A stretch of DNA of 64,000 nucleotides from an uncultured Clostridia bacterium (GCA_937876985.1 CALEFT010000054.1:1-64000), one strand, 5' to 3'; counted from the first letter of the stretch, positions 9,585 through 18,287 are shown. Notes: a model not told the origin generated them from the sequence alone. Numbers and translations: made by a program.

Positions 9585-9613
9585 GGGCGTCCGCTTTTGC
9601 GGATGCCCTTTTT
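9585..9613 (+). terminator. Rho-independent terminator after lipoprotein 3
   Basis: GGGCGTCCGC and GCGGATGCCC form a 10-bp stem with one G-T pair and a TTTT loop, followed directly by TTTTT. This is a strong intrinsic terminator and separates lipoprotein 3 from lipoprotein 4. Confidence 0.85.
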
Positions 9614-9648
9614 GTAAAGTGCTTTTTCTTTGGTGAGTCATTATGGTA

Positions 9649-9684
9649 TGCAGTCTTGATGCAACAAATTGATATGATTAGAAT
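9649..9684 (+). promoter_or_regulatory. Putative operator-promoter for binding lipoprotein 4
   Basis: The near-palindrome TGCAGTCTTGATGCA (9649-9663) is followed by a possible -10 TAGAAT at 9679-9684. TTGATG inside the operator could serve as the -35 with a 16-bp spacer. The same 15-mer occurs before lipoprotein 1 and twice before the permeases, and the stretch TGATGCAAC..AT.GATAT is shared with 12279 onward. Confidence 0.45.
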
Positions 9685-9752
9685 GAAATAAAATATGTCA
9701 ACGAATAGCTATTGCAAAGGAAATGAAATTAGTCATAAGGTTGGAGCGTTTT

Positions 9753-12266
9753 ATGAACACAAAGAATCAGCTGAAGCAAAGAAGTCCTAGAATAATTTAT
9801 ATGAACAAAGAACACGGAATTGGTGTTAAACTACTTTCTGCGGCTCTTCTGCTATCTTTGGTTGTAGGAATTTGCTCATGCAAGAAGGATGAACAAGCTA
9901 TGCCCAAAGAACCTATACTAGTTAATGACGACGAAGTGTGGTTTGATTCGACTAGAGTAGAGATAACTCCAAGATATCTTCTTGAGGATGTCGATTACAT
10001 GGAGTCCATTTTGCTAAGTGTAGACGATGATGCGATTTTTGTTCGCAACACTGGTGCTCTGGCTGGAAATGAAAGCGTGCCATATGGCTCAAGCGAGCTT
10101 ATGGTGGAGGAGATCGTCAAGTATAGTTATTCAGGGGAAGTCCTGAGCGTATTAGATATTAAAGCGGAAATCGCAGCAAATTATTCGAATTATGAGACGT
10201 TCATTGAAGACTTTGCGTGTAATAGCAATTCAATTATCGTACTAATAAACCTTTATGATTATTCAAGTAATAGCGTCTCTCGCTCGAAAATCACAATAGA
10301 TAAAAGCACGTTGAGTGTGGTGTCACAAGAAATTGTTGACCTAGAGTGTCCGGAAGACGGCGCGTATTTTTATGTGGAGTCGCTTTTCGCGCAGGGCCAA
10401 GGAGTGGTAGTAAATTGTTTAGCATATAGTGAAACGGATATTGGAACGAAGTTTTTTACGTATCTTGGCAACGATGGAAGTGTGAAAACAATTGATTTGA
10501 AGCACTATTTGCCAAATGTTGTAGCGAGCGTCGTATGGCATTGGGTTGACACGAGTGCGCAAACTGGAGCGAACACTGCGGAAGTTTACATAAATGCAGG
10601 TGGCGATAGCGGTATTGTGCGTCTCGAAATTAATTTTGATGAGCTGACTTGCACTAGTTTTGAGGTTCAAGTGGACGCGAATGTTTTGTGGGATATGTAT
10701 GCGTTTACTAACATAGGCGGCGATTTCTATAGTATGGAAGAGGATGCGCTATATAAGGTCGACCTTGATAGTAGCGAGAAGACAGAGGTGCTAAGCTATG
10801 CTGATGCTTTTGTGGACGCTTATGAGATTAGTCGCCTTGGACTTATTGAATGCTCCGATGAACGCATTGTAATTGGCGGATTCATTAGCGACCACGAAGT
10901 GAAAATGGGTATGCGTTTGGCTGAGGGAGTTTTCTATATCCTTGAGCGTGCCGAGGTAAATCCGAATGTTGGCGAGACTGTTTTGAGAGTTGGTTTTGTT
11001 GGAGTTCCATATTCGTATGCTGCGATTTCACATGCGGCGTACATATACAATATGCAAAGCGAGGATGCAGTCATTCGCTTCGAATTCTATGATGAAGATG
11101 ATTATTTAAGCTATGATGTAATTAATGGTGCGAGCAGTACAAGCTCGATGTATGGCGAGGAGGTTCGCGCAAGAAGCGAGCTTACGAATGCAGCGGCTAT
11201 AGACATTATGTCAGGAGATGGTCCGGACATTATTATCAACGCTGATGATATTTATTCACTCGGAACTAGCGAGTATCTGTATGACATGTCGAATTTCTAT
11301 TTTGATGTGGTTCCGGAAGGGGAGCTTTTCGATAATGTTGTGGAGGGCTGCTTCGAGGGAGATAGTTTGTATTACATGCCGCTGAATTTTAGTTTGAGCG
11401 GAATCGCTACGAATGCAACGCGACTAGCCGACGAGGACAGCATTGGATTTACTTTTGAGGAGTATGCAGAGTTTTGCGACAGGGAGTGCATGCATATGGA
11501 TCCAATCGGAATCTATACGGGTAGGCTCGAATTCGTGGACATGATGGTGAACGCGCAGGGTATGAACGCTTTTGTTGGCGAGGGCGGTGAGGTGCATTTT
11601 GACTGCGAGGCCTTCTACGGCATCTTAAGTTACGCTCTCGAAAATGTCGATGAAGAACCACGTGAGCGCATTGCCGATTCCTATGAGCTCAGTAATTCTG
11701 GAATGGGGCCTGCGTGGGACTGTACTTTTGAAAGTGTAGACGACTTCGCAATTATATATAGACAAAGTGAGATTACAAATGGAAATATCAACCTATACGG
11801 TTACCCAAGTGTTGAGCAGATGGGAGCGCAAATCGATATCAGCACAAGTGTTGCAATAAGTGCAAATAGTGCAAATATTGATTTGTGTGTTGATTTTGTG
11901 TCGCTATTAATTAGTGAGGAAGGCCAGTTATATGATACAAGCTCTTATACACCGATAAACAGGGCAGTTTTCGAAGCTGATGCCGAGGCTGCGATTGTTA
12001 GACAAAATCACCCTTGGGAATATATGCTGTCACTTGGCTATACCGAAGAAGAAATTCGTGCAAGTGGAATGATTCTAATAGACGAGCAGATGACAGTGGC
12101 GTTTGAAGAATTAGTAAATAGGTCGCACGTAGTCTCAGAGGTAGACCCTGCGATTATTCAGATAATCAATGAAGAGATTGGTGCCTTCTTTGCAGAGCAA
12201 AAAACATTAGAGGAGGTTGCTTTGATTATTAACAATCGTGCGCAAACTGTAATAAATGAGCGCTAA
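9753..12266 (+). CDS. Large extracellular solute-binding lipoprotein, paralog 4 of 4 (divergent)
   Basis: This is the most divergent copy by eye. The start is uncertain. ATG 9753 follows GGTTGGAG with a 6-nt gap and gives 837 aa. ATG 9723 gives 847 aa but its AAAGGA is too close. ATG 9801 would give the most typical signal peptide but has no ribosome binding site. The hydrophobic segment LLSAALLLSLVVGICSC ends in a lipobox cysteine. The N-terminal half is beta-rich. The binding domain begins near NPNVGETVLRVGFVG and keeps SGDGPDIIINADD, GFTFEEYAEFC and EEIGAFFAEQ. The tail reads INNRAQTVINER. It is the last lipoprotein before the permease operon and shares its putative operator with it. Confidence 0.78.
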   Translation: MNTKNQLKQRSPRIIYMNKEHGIGVKLLSAALLLSLVVGICSCKKDEQAMPKEPILVNDDEVWFDSTRVEITPRYLLEDVDYMESILLSVDDDAIFVRNTGALAGNESVPYGSSELMVEEIVKYSYSGEVLSVLDIKAEIAANYSNYETFIEDFACNSNSIIVLINLYDYSSNSVSRSKITIDKSTLSVVSQEIVDLECPEDGAYFYVESLFAQGQGVVVNCLAYSETDIGTKFFTYLGNDGSVKTIDLKHYLPNVVASVVWHWVDTSAQTGANTAEVYINAGGDSGIVRLEINFDELTCTSFEVQVDANVLWDMYAFTNIGGDFYSMEEDALYKVDLDSSEKTEVLSYADAFVDAYEISRLGLIECSDERIVIGGFISDHEVKMGMRLAEGVFYILERAEVNPNVGETVLRVGFVGVPYSYAAISHAAYIYNMQSEDAVIRFEFYDEDDYLSYDVINGASSTSSMYGEEVRARSELTNAAAIDIMSGDGPDIIINADDIYSLGTSEYLYDMSNFYFDVVPEGELFDNVVEGCFEGDSLYYMPLNFSLSGIATNATRLADEDSIGFTFEEYAEFCDRECMHMDPIGIYTGRLEFVDMMVNAQGMNAFVGEGGEVHFDCEAFYGILSYALENVDEEPRERIADSYELSNSGMGPAWDCTFESVDDFAIIYRQSEITNGNINLYGYPSVEQMGAQIDISTSVAISANSANIDLCVDFVSLLISEEGQLYDTSSYTPINRAVFEADAEAAIVRQNHPWEYMLSLGYTEEEIRASGMILIDEQMTVAFEELVNRSHVVSEVDPAIIQIINEEIGAFFAEQKTLEEVALIINNRAQTVINER

Positions 12267-12271
12267 AAATA

Positions 12272-12286
12272 TGCAATCATGATGCA
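12272..12286. promoter_or_regulatory. Putative operator, TGCAATCATGATGCA
   Basis: This 15-bp near-palindrome starts 6 bases after the stop of lipoprotein 4 and is one of five related sites in the cluster. An AT-rich -10-like TATTAT follows at 12296, so the site could overlap a promoter for the short leader region at 12300-12435. Confidence 0.45.
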
Positions 12287-12351
12287 ACTTATCGATATTA
12301 TATTGACGGATGAAGAAAACTAACAAATAAAAGAGCTTTTACGAAGGAAAA

Positions 12352-12399
12352 ATGAAGAGAAATAGAACGCGACATTTGCCAAAATCGTATCTTTCATAA
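12352..12399 (+). CDS. Possible 15-residue leader peptide (small ORF)
   Basis: ATG at 12352 is preceded by GAAGGAAA and opens a frame of 15 codons (MKRNRTRHLPKSYLS) ending at TAA 12397-12399. It lies between a putative promoter-operator and a stem-loop at 12415-12433, all upstream of the permease operon. This arrangement resembles a leader peptide with an attenuator, but the peptide shows no run of a single regulatory codon apart from being rich in Arg/Lys. It could be chance. Confidence 0.25.
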   Translation: MKRNRTRHLPKSYLS

Positions 12400-12414
12400 C
12401 CTACTGTGAGATGG

Positions 12415-12433
12415 CCTCCCAGATTCTGGGAGG
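12415..12433 (+). terminator. Stem-loop terminator or attenuator before the permease operon
   Basis: CCTCCCA and TGGGAGG form a perfect 7-bp GC-rich stem with a short loop. The following TATCTTATTA is T-rich but not a clean T-run. It either ends the lipoprotein 4 transcript or attenuates transcription into the permease genes. Confidence 0.55.
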
Positions 12434-12447
12434 TATCTTATTAGGTA

Positions 12448-12499
12448 TGCAAACTTGATGCGCTTTATATGTGGTATTTTTTATTATTAAGAGTATAAT
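12448..12499 (+). promoter_or_regulatory. Putative operator and -10 for the permease operon
   Basis: TGCAAACTTGATGCG (12448-12462) matches the repeated 15-mer of this cluster. A consensus TATAAT lies at 12494-12499, 42 nt upstream of the permease start at 12541, with GCTTTTCGA at 12514-12522 in between. No clear -35 was found. Confidence 0.45.
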
Positions 12500-12540
12500 A
12501 GGCAGTGAGAAAAGCTTTTCGAAAGTGAAGATGAGAAGAA

Positions 12541-13524
12541 ATGAGTTTATTTAATAAGACTACTAACGGCAGGAAGAATAAGCCTGTCGGAATGAGTGCC
12601 GAAGAAGTTAAGAAACTTACGCCGGAACAACTTAAGAGACGTAAGAAATTATTGCACGCTAGACGAGGTGTCCAGGACTGGGCGGTTTTCTCGGGATATT
12701 TGGCGCCAAGTTTTATCGGCACGATGATTTTTTTCTTTTTGCCACTATTGATGCTACTTAAGACGAGTTTCCAGAGATCGTCTGCGAATACCGAATTTGT
12801 TGGATTCCGTAATTATGAGAATGTACTTACAAACGAAGCCTTTAAGTCGGCTTCCATTAACACGCTTACATTCGCACTTAAGGCGGTGCCACTTGCAGTT
12901 ATTCTCGCGCTTGTGCTTGCGCTAATTCTTAATAGCGGAATGCCAGCGAAGAGTGTGTTCCGAAGCATTCTTCTAAACCCAATGATGGTTCCGGTTGCTT
13001 CTATTGTACTTATTTGGCAGGTATTCTTTAGCTATAACGGTGTAGTGAATGGATTTACAATTAAGTTCTTCGATTTTCGTGAGGACTGGCTTAAGTCCGA
13101 TTATGCGCAATATGTAATTTTGCTTTTGTTCCTTTGGAAAAATCTCGGTTACAACATGGTATTGTTCCTTGCCGCGCTTAATAATGTGCCAACCGAAGTT
13201 ATTGAGTCTGCCAAGATGGACGGAGCTGGTGCGATTAAGAGATTTTTCTCAATCAAGATGTATTACCTAAGCTCAACAATTTTCTTCGTTGCGATTATGT
13301 CACTAATCAATACCTTCAAGATTTTCCGTGAAGTATATTTGCTCGCAGGTGACTATCCATACGATTCGCTATATATGCTTCAGAACTTTATGAATAACGC
13401 TTTTGCACATTTGGATTATTCCAAACTCTCGTCTGGTGCGATTGTAATGTGCATCGCGATGATTATTATCGTTGGAATTTTGTTTATCGCTGAGTCGAAG
13501 TTCGGAAGCGATATTGAAGAGTAG
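12541..13524 (+). CDS. ABC sugar-type permease, MalF/LplB-like
   Basis: The 327-aa integral membrane protein belongs to the binding-protein-dependent permease family and forms half of the channel of an importer. It has a ~50-residue basic cytosolic N-terminus, a first membrane segment near YLAPSFIGTMIFFFLPLL, five further hydrophobic segments, and the EAA loop (NNVPTEVIESAKMDGAGAIKRF) that contacts the ATPase. GATGAGAAGA precedes the ATG. The next permease starts 11 nt after its stop, so the two are cotranscribed. No ATPase gene is in the window; such importers often use a shared MsmK-type ATPase. The four lipoproteins upstream are the likely binding partners by position. Confidence 0.88.
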   Translation: MSLFNKTTNGRKNKPVGMSAEEVKKLTPEQLKRRKKLLHARRGVQDWAVFSGYLAPSFIGTMIFFFLPLLMLLKTSFQRSSANTEFVGFRNYENVLTNEAFKSASINTLTFALKAVPLAVILALVLALILNSGMPAKSVFRSILLNPMMVPVASIVLIWQVFFSYNGVVNGFTIKFFDFREDWLKSDYAQYVILLLFLWKNLGYNMVLFLAALNNVPTEVIESAKMDGAGAIKRFFSIKMYYLSSTIFFVAIMSLINTFKIFREVYLLAGDYPYDSLYMLQNFMNNAFAHLDYSKLSSGAIVMCIAMIIIVGILFIAESKFGSDIEE

Positions 13525-13535
13525 GAGGCAGAGAT

Positions 13536-14825
13536 ATGTTTAAGAAGAAACAAGACAATATCACAAATCCTACTAACAACTGGCAGCTCGAAGGCAAGGA
13601 GACTAGACCTGGAGCTAGTGTTGCTAATGAAGTCAAGGCTACTTCTGAAGCTGAGAATATCGAAGCTGTTCCAGAAAAGAAGACTTCAGATATTGAGAGA
13701 ATAAACCTTCACACAGAGAAGCTTCTCAATGTTAACGTAGTTGGCAAGGAGGATATTATCCCTAAGCTTGACAGTATGGAACTAGGCGAGAAGCGTAAGA
13801 TGGAAGCTTCTCTAGCAAGAAGACAGGTTCTAACCTTGTCTCCTGAAGTTTCTACTATGTTCGGCGATATGACTCCTGAAGAGAAGGAAGCTTACATCAC
13901 TAAGGAGCGCAAGAGAGCAAAGGGCATTTCTGCTAGAAGAGAAATCATTCGCAAGATTGGAATTGGTATTTGTATAGTAGTTTCCTCTATTGCGGCACTT
14001 CTTGCTATCATTCCGATTTTCTATACGATTATCAATTCGTTCATGTCTTCAGCAGAAATCATGGACAACTACGGAGTAATTTTCCAAAGCTTGTCAGGTA
14101 ATTCTGGTGGCGGCGCGACATATATCGACAGGACTCCAGTATTAAGGTTAATTCCACAAAGAGTAACCTTCGAGCAGTATAAGACCTTGCTCTTCATGAG
14201 TCCAACTTATTTGCTTAAGTTCTGGAATTCTATTATCCTAGTAGTGCCAATAGTGCTCGGACAGCTTGCAGTATCATCACTTGCAGCATATAGCTTCGCT
14301 AGATATCGTAAGAGAGCAAGAGAGATTTTGTTCTTCTCCTATGTAATCTTGATGCTAATGCCTTTCCAGGTAACGCTCGTTCCAAACTATTTGATCTCAG
14401 AGCAGCTTGGAATTCTCGACACAAGGTGGGCAATCATATTGCCGGGTATCTTCTCAACCTTTAGCTGCTTCCTACTAACGAAGTACATGAGACAGATTCC
14501 GTCATCTTACATCGAGGCCGCGAAGCTCGACGGCGCAACGGAGTTCCAGATTTTCACAAACATTGCCTTGCCTACCTGTAGAAGTGCGGTTTTCGCGATG
14601 GCAATATTGTTATTCATTGACTATTGGAACATGGTAGAGCAACCACTCGTGCTCCTAACCGACCCCGAAAAGCAGCCGCTTTCAGTATTTTTATCGCAGA
14701 TTAACGAGGCAGAGATTGGAATCGCTTTCGCTGCATCGTCGTTATATATGATACTTCCACTGCTGATATTCTTGATTGGAGAGGAATATCTGGTAGAAGG
14801 AATTTCCCACTCGGGAATCAAATGA
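13536..14825 (+). CDS. ABC sugar-type permease, MalG-like, with long cytosolic N-terminal extension
   Basis: The 429-aa permease is the partner of the gene 11 nt upstream. The C-terminal ~290 residues are a standard MalG-type permease with six membrane segments and the EAA loop IPSSYIEAAKLDGATEF. The first ~140 residues are hydrophilic, charged and predicted cytosolic; family members usually have only 10-30 residues there. The extension ends in a Lys/Arg-rich stretch just before the first membrane helix (GIGICIVVSSIAALLAII). A role in ATPase choice or regulation is possible but not shown. GGAGG lies 7 nt before the ATG. The next gene follows after 47 nt. Confidence 0.87.
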   Translation: MFKKKQDNITNPTNNWQLEGKETRPGASVANEVKATSEAENIEAVPEKKTSDIERINLHTEKLLNVNVVGKEDIIPKLDSMELGEKRKMEASLARRQVLTLSPEVSTMFGDMTPEEKEAYITKERKRAKGISARREIIRKIGIGICIVVSSIAALLAIIPIFYTIINSFMSSAEIMDNYGVIFQSLSGNSGGGATYIDRTPVLRLIPQRVTFEQYKTLLFMSPTYLLKFWNSIILVVPIVLGQLAVSSLAAYSFARYRKRAREILFFSYVILMLMPFQVTLVPNYLISEQLGILDTRWAIILPGIFSTFSCFLLTKYMRQIPSSYIEAAKLDGATEFQIFTNIALPTCRSAVFAMAILLFIDYWNMVEQPLVLLTDPEKQPLSVFLSQINEAEIGIAFAASSLYMILPLLIFLIGEEYLVEGISHSGIK

Positions 14826-14872
14826 GAAAATTATTTACTTGCACACTTGCTTGCATATAGGAGGATAAACAA

Positions 14873-16729
14873 ATGGCAAACCTATCTAAGAAAAAGTCAA
14901 CGGTAATCAAGGCGATAGTAATATTTCTAGCGGCCTTGGCGATATTAACATTCTTTTCGAATACGATTATGAACCTTACTATTCCTAAGGTTGTGGCGCA
15001 GCGCGCACAATGGGGAAATTTGTCGTTCACAAACTCGGCTACGGGAACAGTCGATATTGAGAACAAGACTGAGGTTAAGGGAATCGATGGAAGAGAGGTT
15101 CTTGAGGTTTTTGTAAGCAATTACGAATCTGTTTCTGAAGGCGATGTGTTATTCAGCCTTAAACCAATTGAGGATTCTGAGGAACTAGAGGCATTGCAGG
15201 ATCAGCTTGACGACCTGATTGAACAAAGAGATTATGACAACCGTTTGCCGAATAATCCACCTGATTATTCTTCCTTTATCCAGTCTATTGAGCAGGCAAG
15301 ACTTTCGATTGTTGAAGCCCAGACTACACTTAATAATGCGCAGAATAGAAATTCGATTATTACTTCTGCTAACAATACTATTGCACAAAACGAGGCGCAG
15401 CTTGTTGCAAGTCAGGCTGAACTTGATGCTGCTACTACTACATTGGAGCAATATCAGGCAGAGATTGATGAGCTTGAAGCAGAACTAGAGATTTTGCAGA
15501 ATCGTTATGATACTTTTGTTGCGATGGGAACTCCAACACCAACTCCGATTGGTGCTGCTCCTGAAGTAACTCCAACAATGGCTCCGACAGAAGTTCCTGC
15601 TACACCAACTTCTACACCGACACCAAGTGCAGAGCCAACGGTTGATCCAAGTGTAACTCCAGGTGCAGGTGGGATAACTACTCCAACAGCTACACCAGTA
15701 GCTACTGCAACACCAATGCCAACAGCAACTCCTACACCAACAGCTATTCCAACTCCACATCCACTAGATCCACTTCTAGAGCAGATGGCAGAGATTGAAG
15801 CACAGATTGAGACAGCAGAACTTGCTTCTAATAATGCATCCATTAGACTTTCTGAAGCATCAAGTGAGTATGCGAGAATTTCTGCAATAATTGACGATGC
15901 TAATGCACTAATTCTTGAGGCAGAGGCATATCCAAGTGTTGCGGAAGCACAGCTTGCACTAGATGCTGCAAACTCTTCACTTACTGCTGCGCAAAGAGCA
16001 TATGAAGAACAGCAGATTCAAGATGGAATTGCTAGAGATCAGTTAGCACAGCAACGTGCAGATAGAGATGAGCAGATTGCTGATTTGCAGGAACAGATTG
16101 AAGAACTTACGGAATCAATCGACATCAACGAGGTTCGTGCAACTGCGGATGGTTATGTATTTAACCTAATGGTTATGAAGGGAGACATCTTAACTAAGGA
16201 TGGCGTTGTACTTACTATTATTCCTGAAGTAGATGCCGAATATGTTACAACATTCACATTCGCGGCGGATGTAGCAAACAGCATGTATATCGGTATGGAA
16301 TTACCAACAGATAACTATTGGGTAGAAGGCTGCATCATCACATCCATTAAGCCAGATGCAAACGATCCAAGAAACAGTCGTGTTGTAAAGTGCAAGGTAG
16401 TTTCTGATTATATGTATCTTGGAGAGACTATTAACGTAATGGTTGGAAGATCTAACCAAAACTACGAGAATATCGTTCCAAGTAGCGCAGTAAATGAAGA
16501 TAATACGGGAACTTTCGTATATGTACTTGAGGAAAGTCAAACTCCACTCGGCGACAAATATATTGTAAGAAGGGTAGACGTTACAGTGGAAGCAACTGAT
16601 GGAACAAGAAGTGCAATCGCTGGTGAGAACTTAGAAAATGGTGCACAAATCATTGTTCGTTCAGAAGAACCACTGCAAACTGGAGACAGAGTTCGTTTGC
16701 AGGATTATTCAGACGACGAAGAGAAATGA
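14873..16729 (+). CDS. HlyD/membrane-fusion-protein-like adaptor with Thr-Pro-rich linker
   Basis: The 618-aa protein has an N-terminal membrane anchor (residues ~10-32) and an extracytoplasmic body. It opens with a lipoyl/barrel-sandwich half motif (SGTV-like ATGTVDIENKTEVKG), then a long coiled coil (~100-215). A low-complexity Thr/Pro/Ala linker (~220-300) follows, then the returning coiled coil (~305-415). The second half of the barrel sandwich is at RATADGYVFNLMVMKGDIL, followed by beta-rich domains. This order is that of HlyD/YknX-type adaptors, with the linker placed at the coiled-coil tip. In Gram-positives such proteins pair with MacB/YknYZ-type exporters. Here the gene lies 47 nt after a MalG-type importer permease and 32 nt before a MacB-like protein. 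AGGAGG precedes the ATG. Confidence 0.8.
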   Translation: MANLSKKKSTVIKAIVIFLAALAILTFFSNTIMNLTIPKVVAQRAQWGNLSFTNSATGTVDIENKTEVKGIDGREVLEVFVSNYESVSEGDVLFSLKPIEDSEELEALQDQLDDLIEQRDYDNRLPNNPPDYSSFIQSIEQARLSIVEAQTTLNNAQNRNSIITSANNTIAQNEAQLVASQAELDAATTTLEQYQAEIDELEAELEILQNRYDTFVAMGTPTPTPIGAAPEVTPTMAPTEVPATPTSTPTPSAEPTVDPSVTPGAGGITTPTATPVATATPMPTATPTPTAIPTPHPLDPLLEQMAEIEAQIETAELASNNASIRLSEASSEYARISAIIDDANALILEAEAYPSVAEAQLALDAANSSLTAAQRAYEEQQIQDGIARDQLAQQRADRDEQIADLQEQIEELTESIDINEVRATADGYVFNLMVMKGDILTKDGVVLTIIPEVDAEYVTTFTFAADVANSMYIGMELPTDNYWVEGCIITSIKPDANDPRNSRVVKCKVVSDYMYLGETINVMVGRSNQNYENIVPSSAVNEDNTGTFVYVLEESQTPLGDKYIVRRVDVTVEATDGTRSAIAGENLENGAQIIVRSEEPLQTGDRVRLQDYSDDEEK

Positions 16730-16761
16730 TAAAAGATAGATGACAGAGGAAATAAAGAAGA

Positions 16762-18096
16762 ATGTTTATTGTTGACATAGCAAAGAAGATTGCAAAATCA
16801 ACCAAGAATAGTTTTCTAGAGAGTACGCGTAAGTTCGTGCTCTCAGTACCTTTTTGGGTTTTGATTGTCTCGATAGTGTTATTATCCGTGTCAATTATTA
16901 CTACATGTACTACGCTTGGCGAGAGATATGATCAGCGCATGGCGAAGTATTGGCAAAATGATGGTGGCACTAGATATAGGCAGATGAGTGTTTTCGCGAG
17001 AGGCGCAGACGCTGCTCCAGCGAACGCACCTCTTGTATATATCGATGAGAAAACCTCGATTTGCGCACAAGATGTATCACTAATTAGAAATTCCATCCAG
17101 TCTGCGGTGAATTCTACACTTGCAAACAGCGGCAGTAACAAAAAGCCTGATACGAATGGCGAGCCATCAGGATGGACGGATTGTTATTCGACTTCTTTTA
17201 CGACGGGCATCGTATATACTGAGTCGTTCGCAACTGGTGACGGAGAGACAAATACAGGAACCGCGAATGTTGATGTAAGCGCTGACTGCCAGGTAGTAGC
17301 TGTTGGCGGCAATTTCAGAGCCTTTCATCCGTTTGAATTCTTGTCGGGTGGCTTCTTGCCGGTACAGGTCAGCGACCAAAATCAAATAGTAATCAACGAC
17401 GCGCTCGCATGGAAGCTTTTCTTCTCTTATGATGTCGCTGGTGAGCAAGTGACAATGCTTGGCGAGACATATACGATTATCGGTGTAGTTAGAGAGACTG
17501 AGGGCTCAGTTGACGAGACCGTAGGAACGACAGATTATCGAGTATATATGTATTTCTCTAAGGTTGAGAATTTGCTTGCCGCAGGCTTTTTCGGAGGAGA
17601 AGGCGCAGGTGGCGGTGAGGGAGAAGAAGGCATAGACGCTAGCTCGGCAGCAAAGCTTGCAATTACTTGCTACGAGGCACTTATCCCAGAGGCAGTAACG
17701 GGCGTTGCGCGCACAGACTTTATTGGAGCGCTTCCTTCGTATACGGCTTCAGATCCACAAGTTTATGTAGTGGACAACACAAGTCGCTTCTTAGTAAACA
17801 AGGTTTACGAGAGCGTAATCCCACTAGGCGAGCTCGATGACAGAATTGAGGGCTACAGCCTTCCATACTGGGAAAGGGCAGCAATCCTCGCGACAGAAAA
17901 ACTCTTCTTCTGCTATATTGGAATTTTGCTAGGCGCAGTACTTCTAGTAGTTGCAATAGTAATGCTCCTTCTAAAAGCAAGAAAATTCTCAAACGAGAAC
18001 GGTTCTAGCGAAGACGAGACAGATGATTTAGATTCTGGCTCTCGCAAGAAGGAATTTGTTCGTTCGGTTACTATTGATGATACTATATTCAAATAG
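16762..18096 (+). CDS. Bitopic protein with MacB-like extracytoplasmic domain, lacking the FtsX membrane core
   Basis: The 444-aa protein has one membrane segment near the N-terminus (~28-50, VPFWVLIVSIVLLSVSIIT) and one near the C-terminus (~375-400). Between them is a ~320-residue extracellular domain. The central part (NQIVINDALAWKLFFSYDVAGEQV then YTIIGVVRETEG) resembles the MacB periplasmic core domain, where similar segments read 'vvin..la..lfg...vGk.v.l.g..y.VvGV'. The usual FtsX domain with three further helices is missing and no ATPase is adjacent. It may be a degenerate or specialised partner of the adaptor upstream. It is the last gene of the operon; a terminator follows at 18134. 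Confidence 0.6.
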   Translation: MFIVDIAKKIAKSTKNSFLESTRKFVLSVPFWVLIVSIVLLSVSIITTCTTLGERYDQRMAKYWQNDGGTRYRQMSVFARGADAAPANAPLVYIDEKTSICAQDVSLIRNSIQSAVNSTLANSGSNKKPDTNGEPSGWTDCYSTSFTTGIVYTESFATGDGETNTGTANVDVSADCQVVAVGGNFRAFHPFEFLSGGFLPVQVSDQNQIVINDALAWKLFFSYDVAGEQVTMLGETYTIIGVVRETEGSVDETVGTTDYRVYMYFSKVENLLAAGFFGGEGAGGGEGEEGIDASSAAKLAITCYEALIPEAVTGVARTDFIGALPSYTASDPQVYVVDNTSRFLVNKVYESVIPLGELDDRIEGYSLPYWERAAILATEKLFFCYIGILLGAVLLVVAIVMLLLKARKFSNENGSSEDETDDLDSGSRKKEFVRSVTIDDTIFK

Positions 18097-18133
18097 TAGT
18101 GGCTAAGAAATACAAAATGATAATGAGATTTAC

Positions 18134-18174
18134 GGCCTGATTCTTGTGCGTTTGGTGCGAGAACAGGCCTTTTT
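18134..18174 (+). terminator. Terminator ending the permease-adaptor operon
   Basis: GGCCTGATTCT pairs with AGAACAGGCC around a 17-nt loop, followed by TTTTT. The stem has one bulge. Confidence 0.75.
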
Positions 18175-18287
18175 AATGCAATTGACACAATTGCTTAATA
18201 TCAGTGCTAACGAAGAAGAAGTGTGTTTATAGTAAAATAGAAGGAAGAAAATAGAAGGGAGGAAGGTGCTTTAGGCACTATAATAAT

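Noticed and set aside
15505..15843. Gly/Val-rich minus-strand reading frame
   Set aside because: Antisense of the Thr-Pro linker of the HlyD-like adaptor; composition is a by-product of the repeat.
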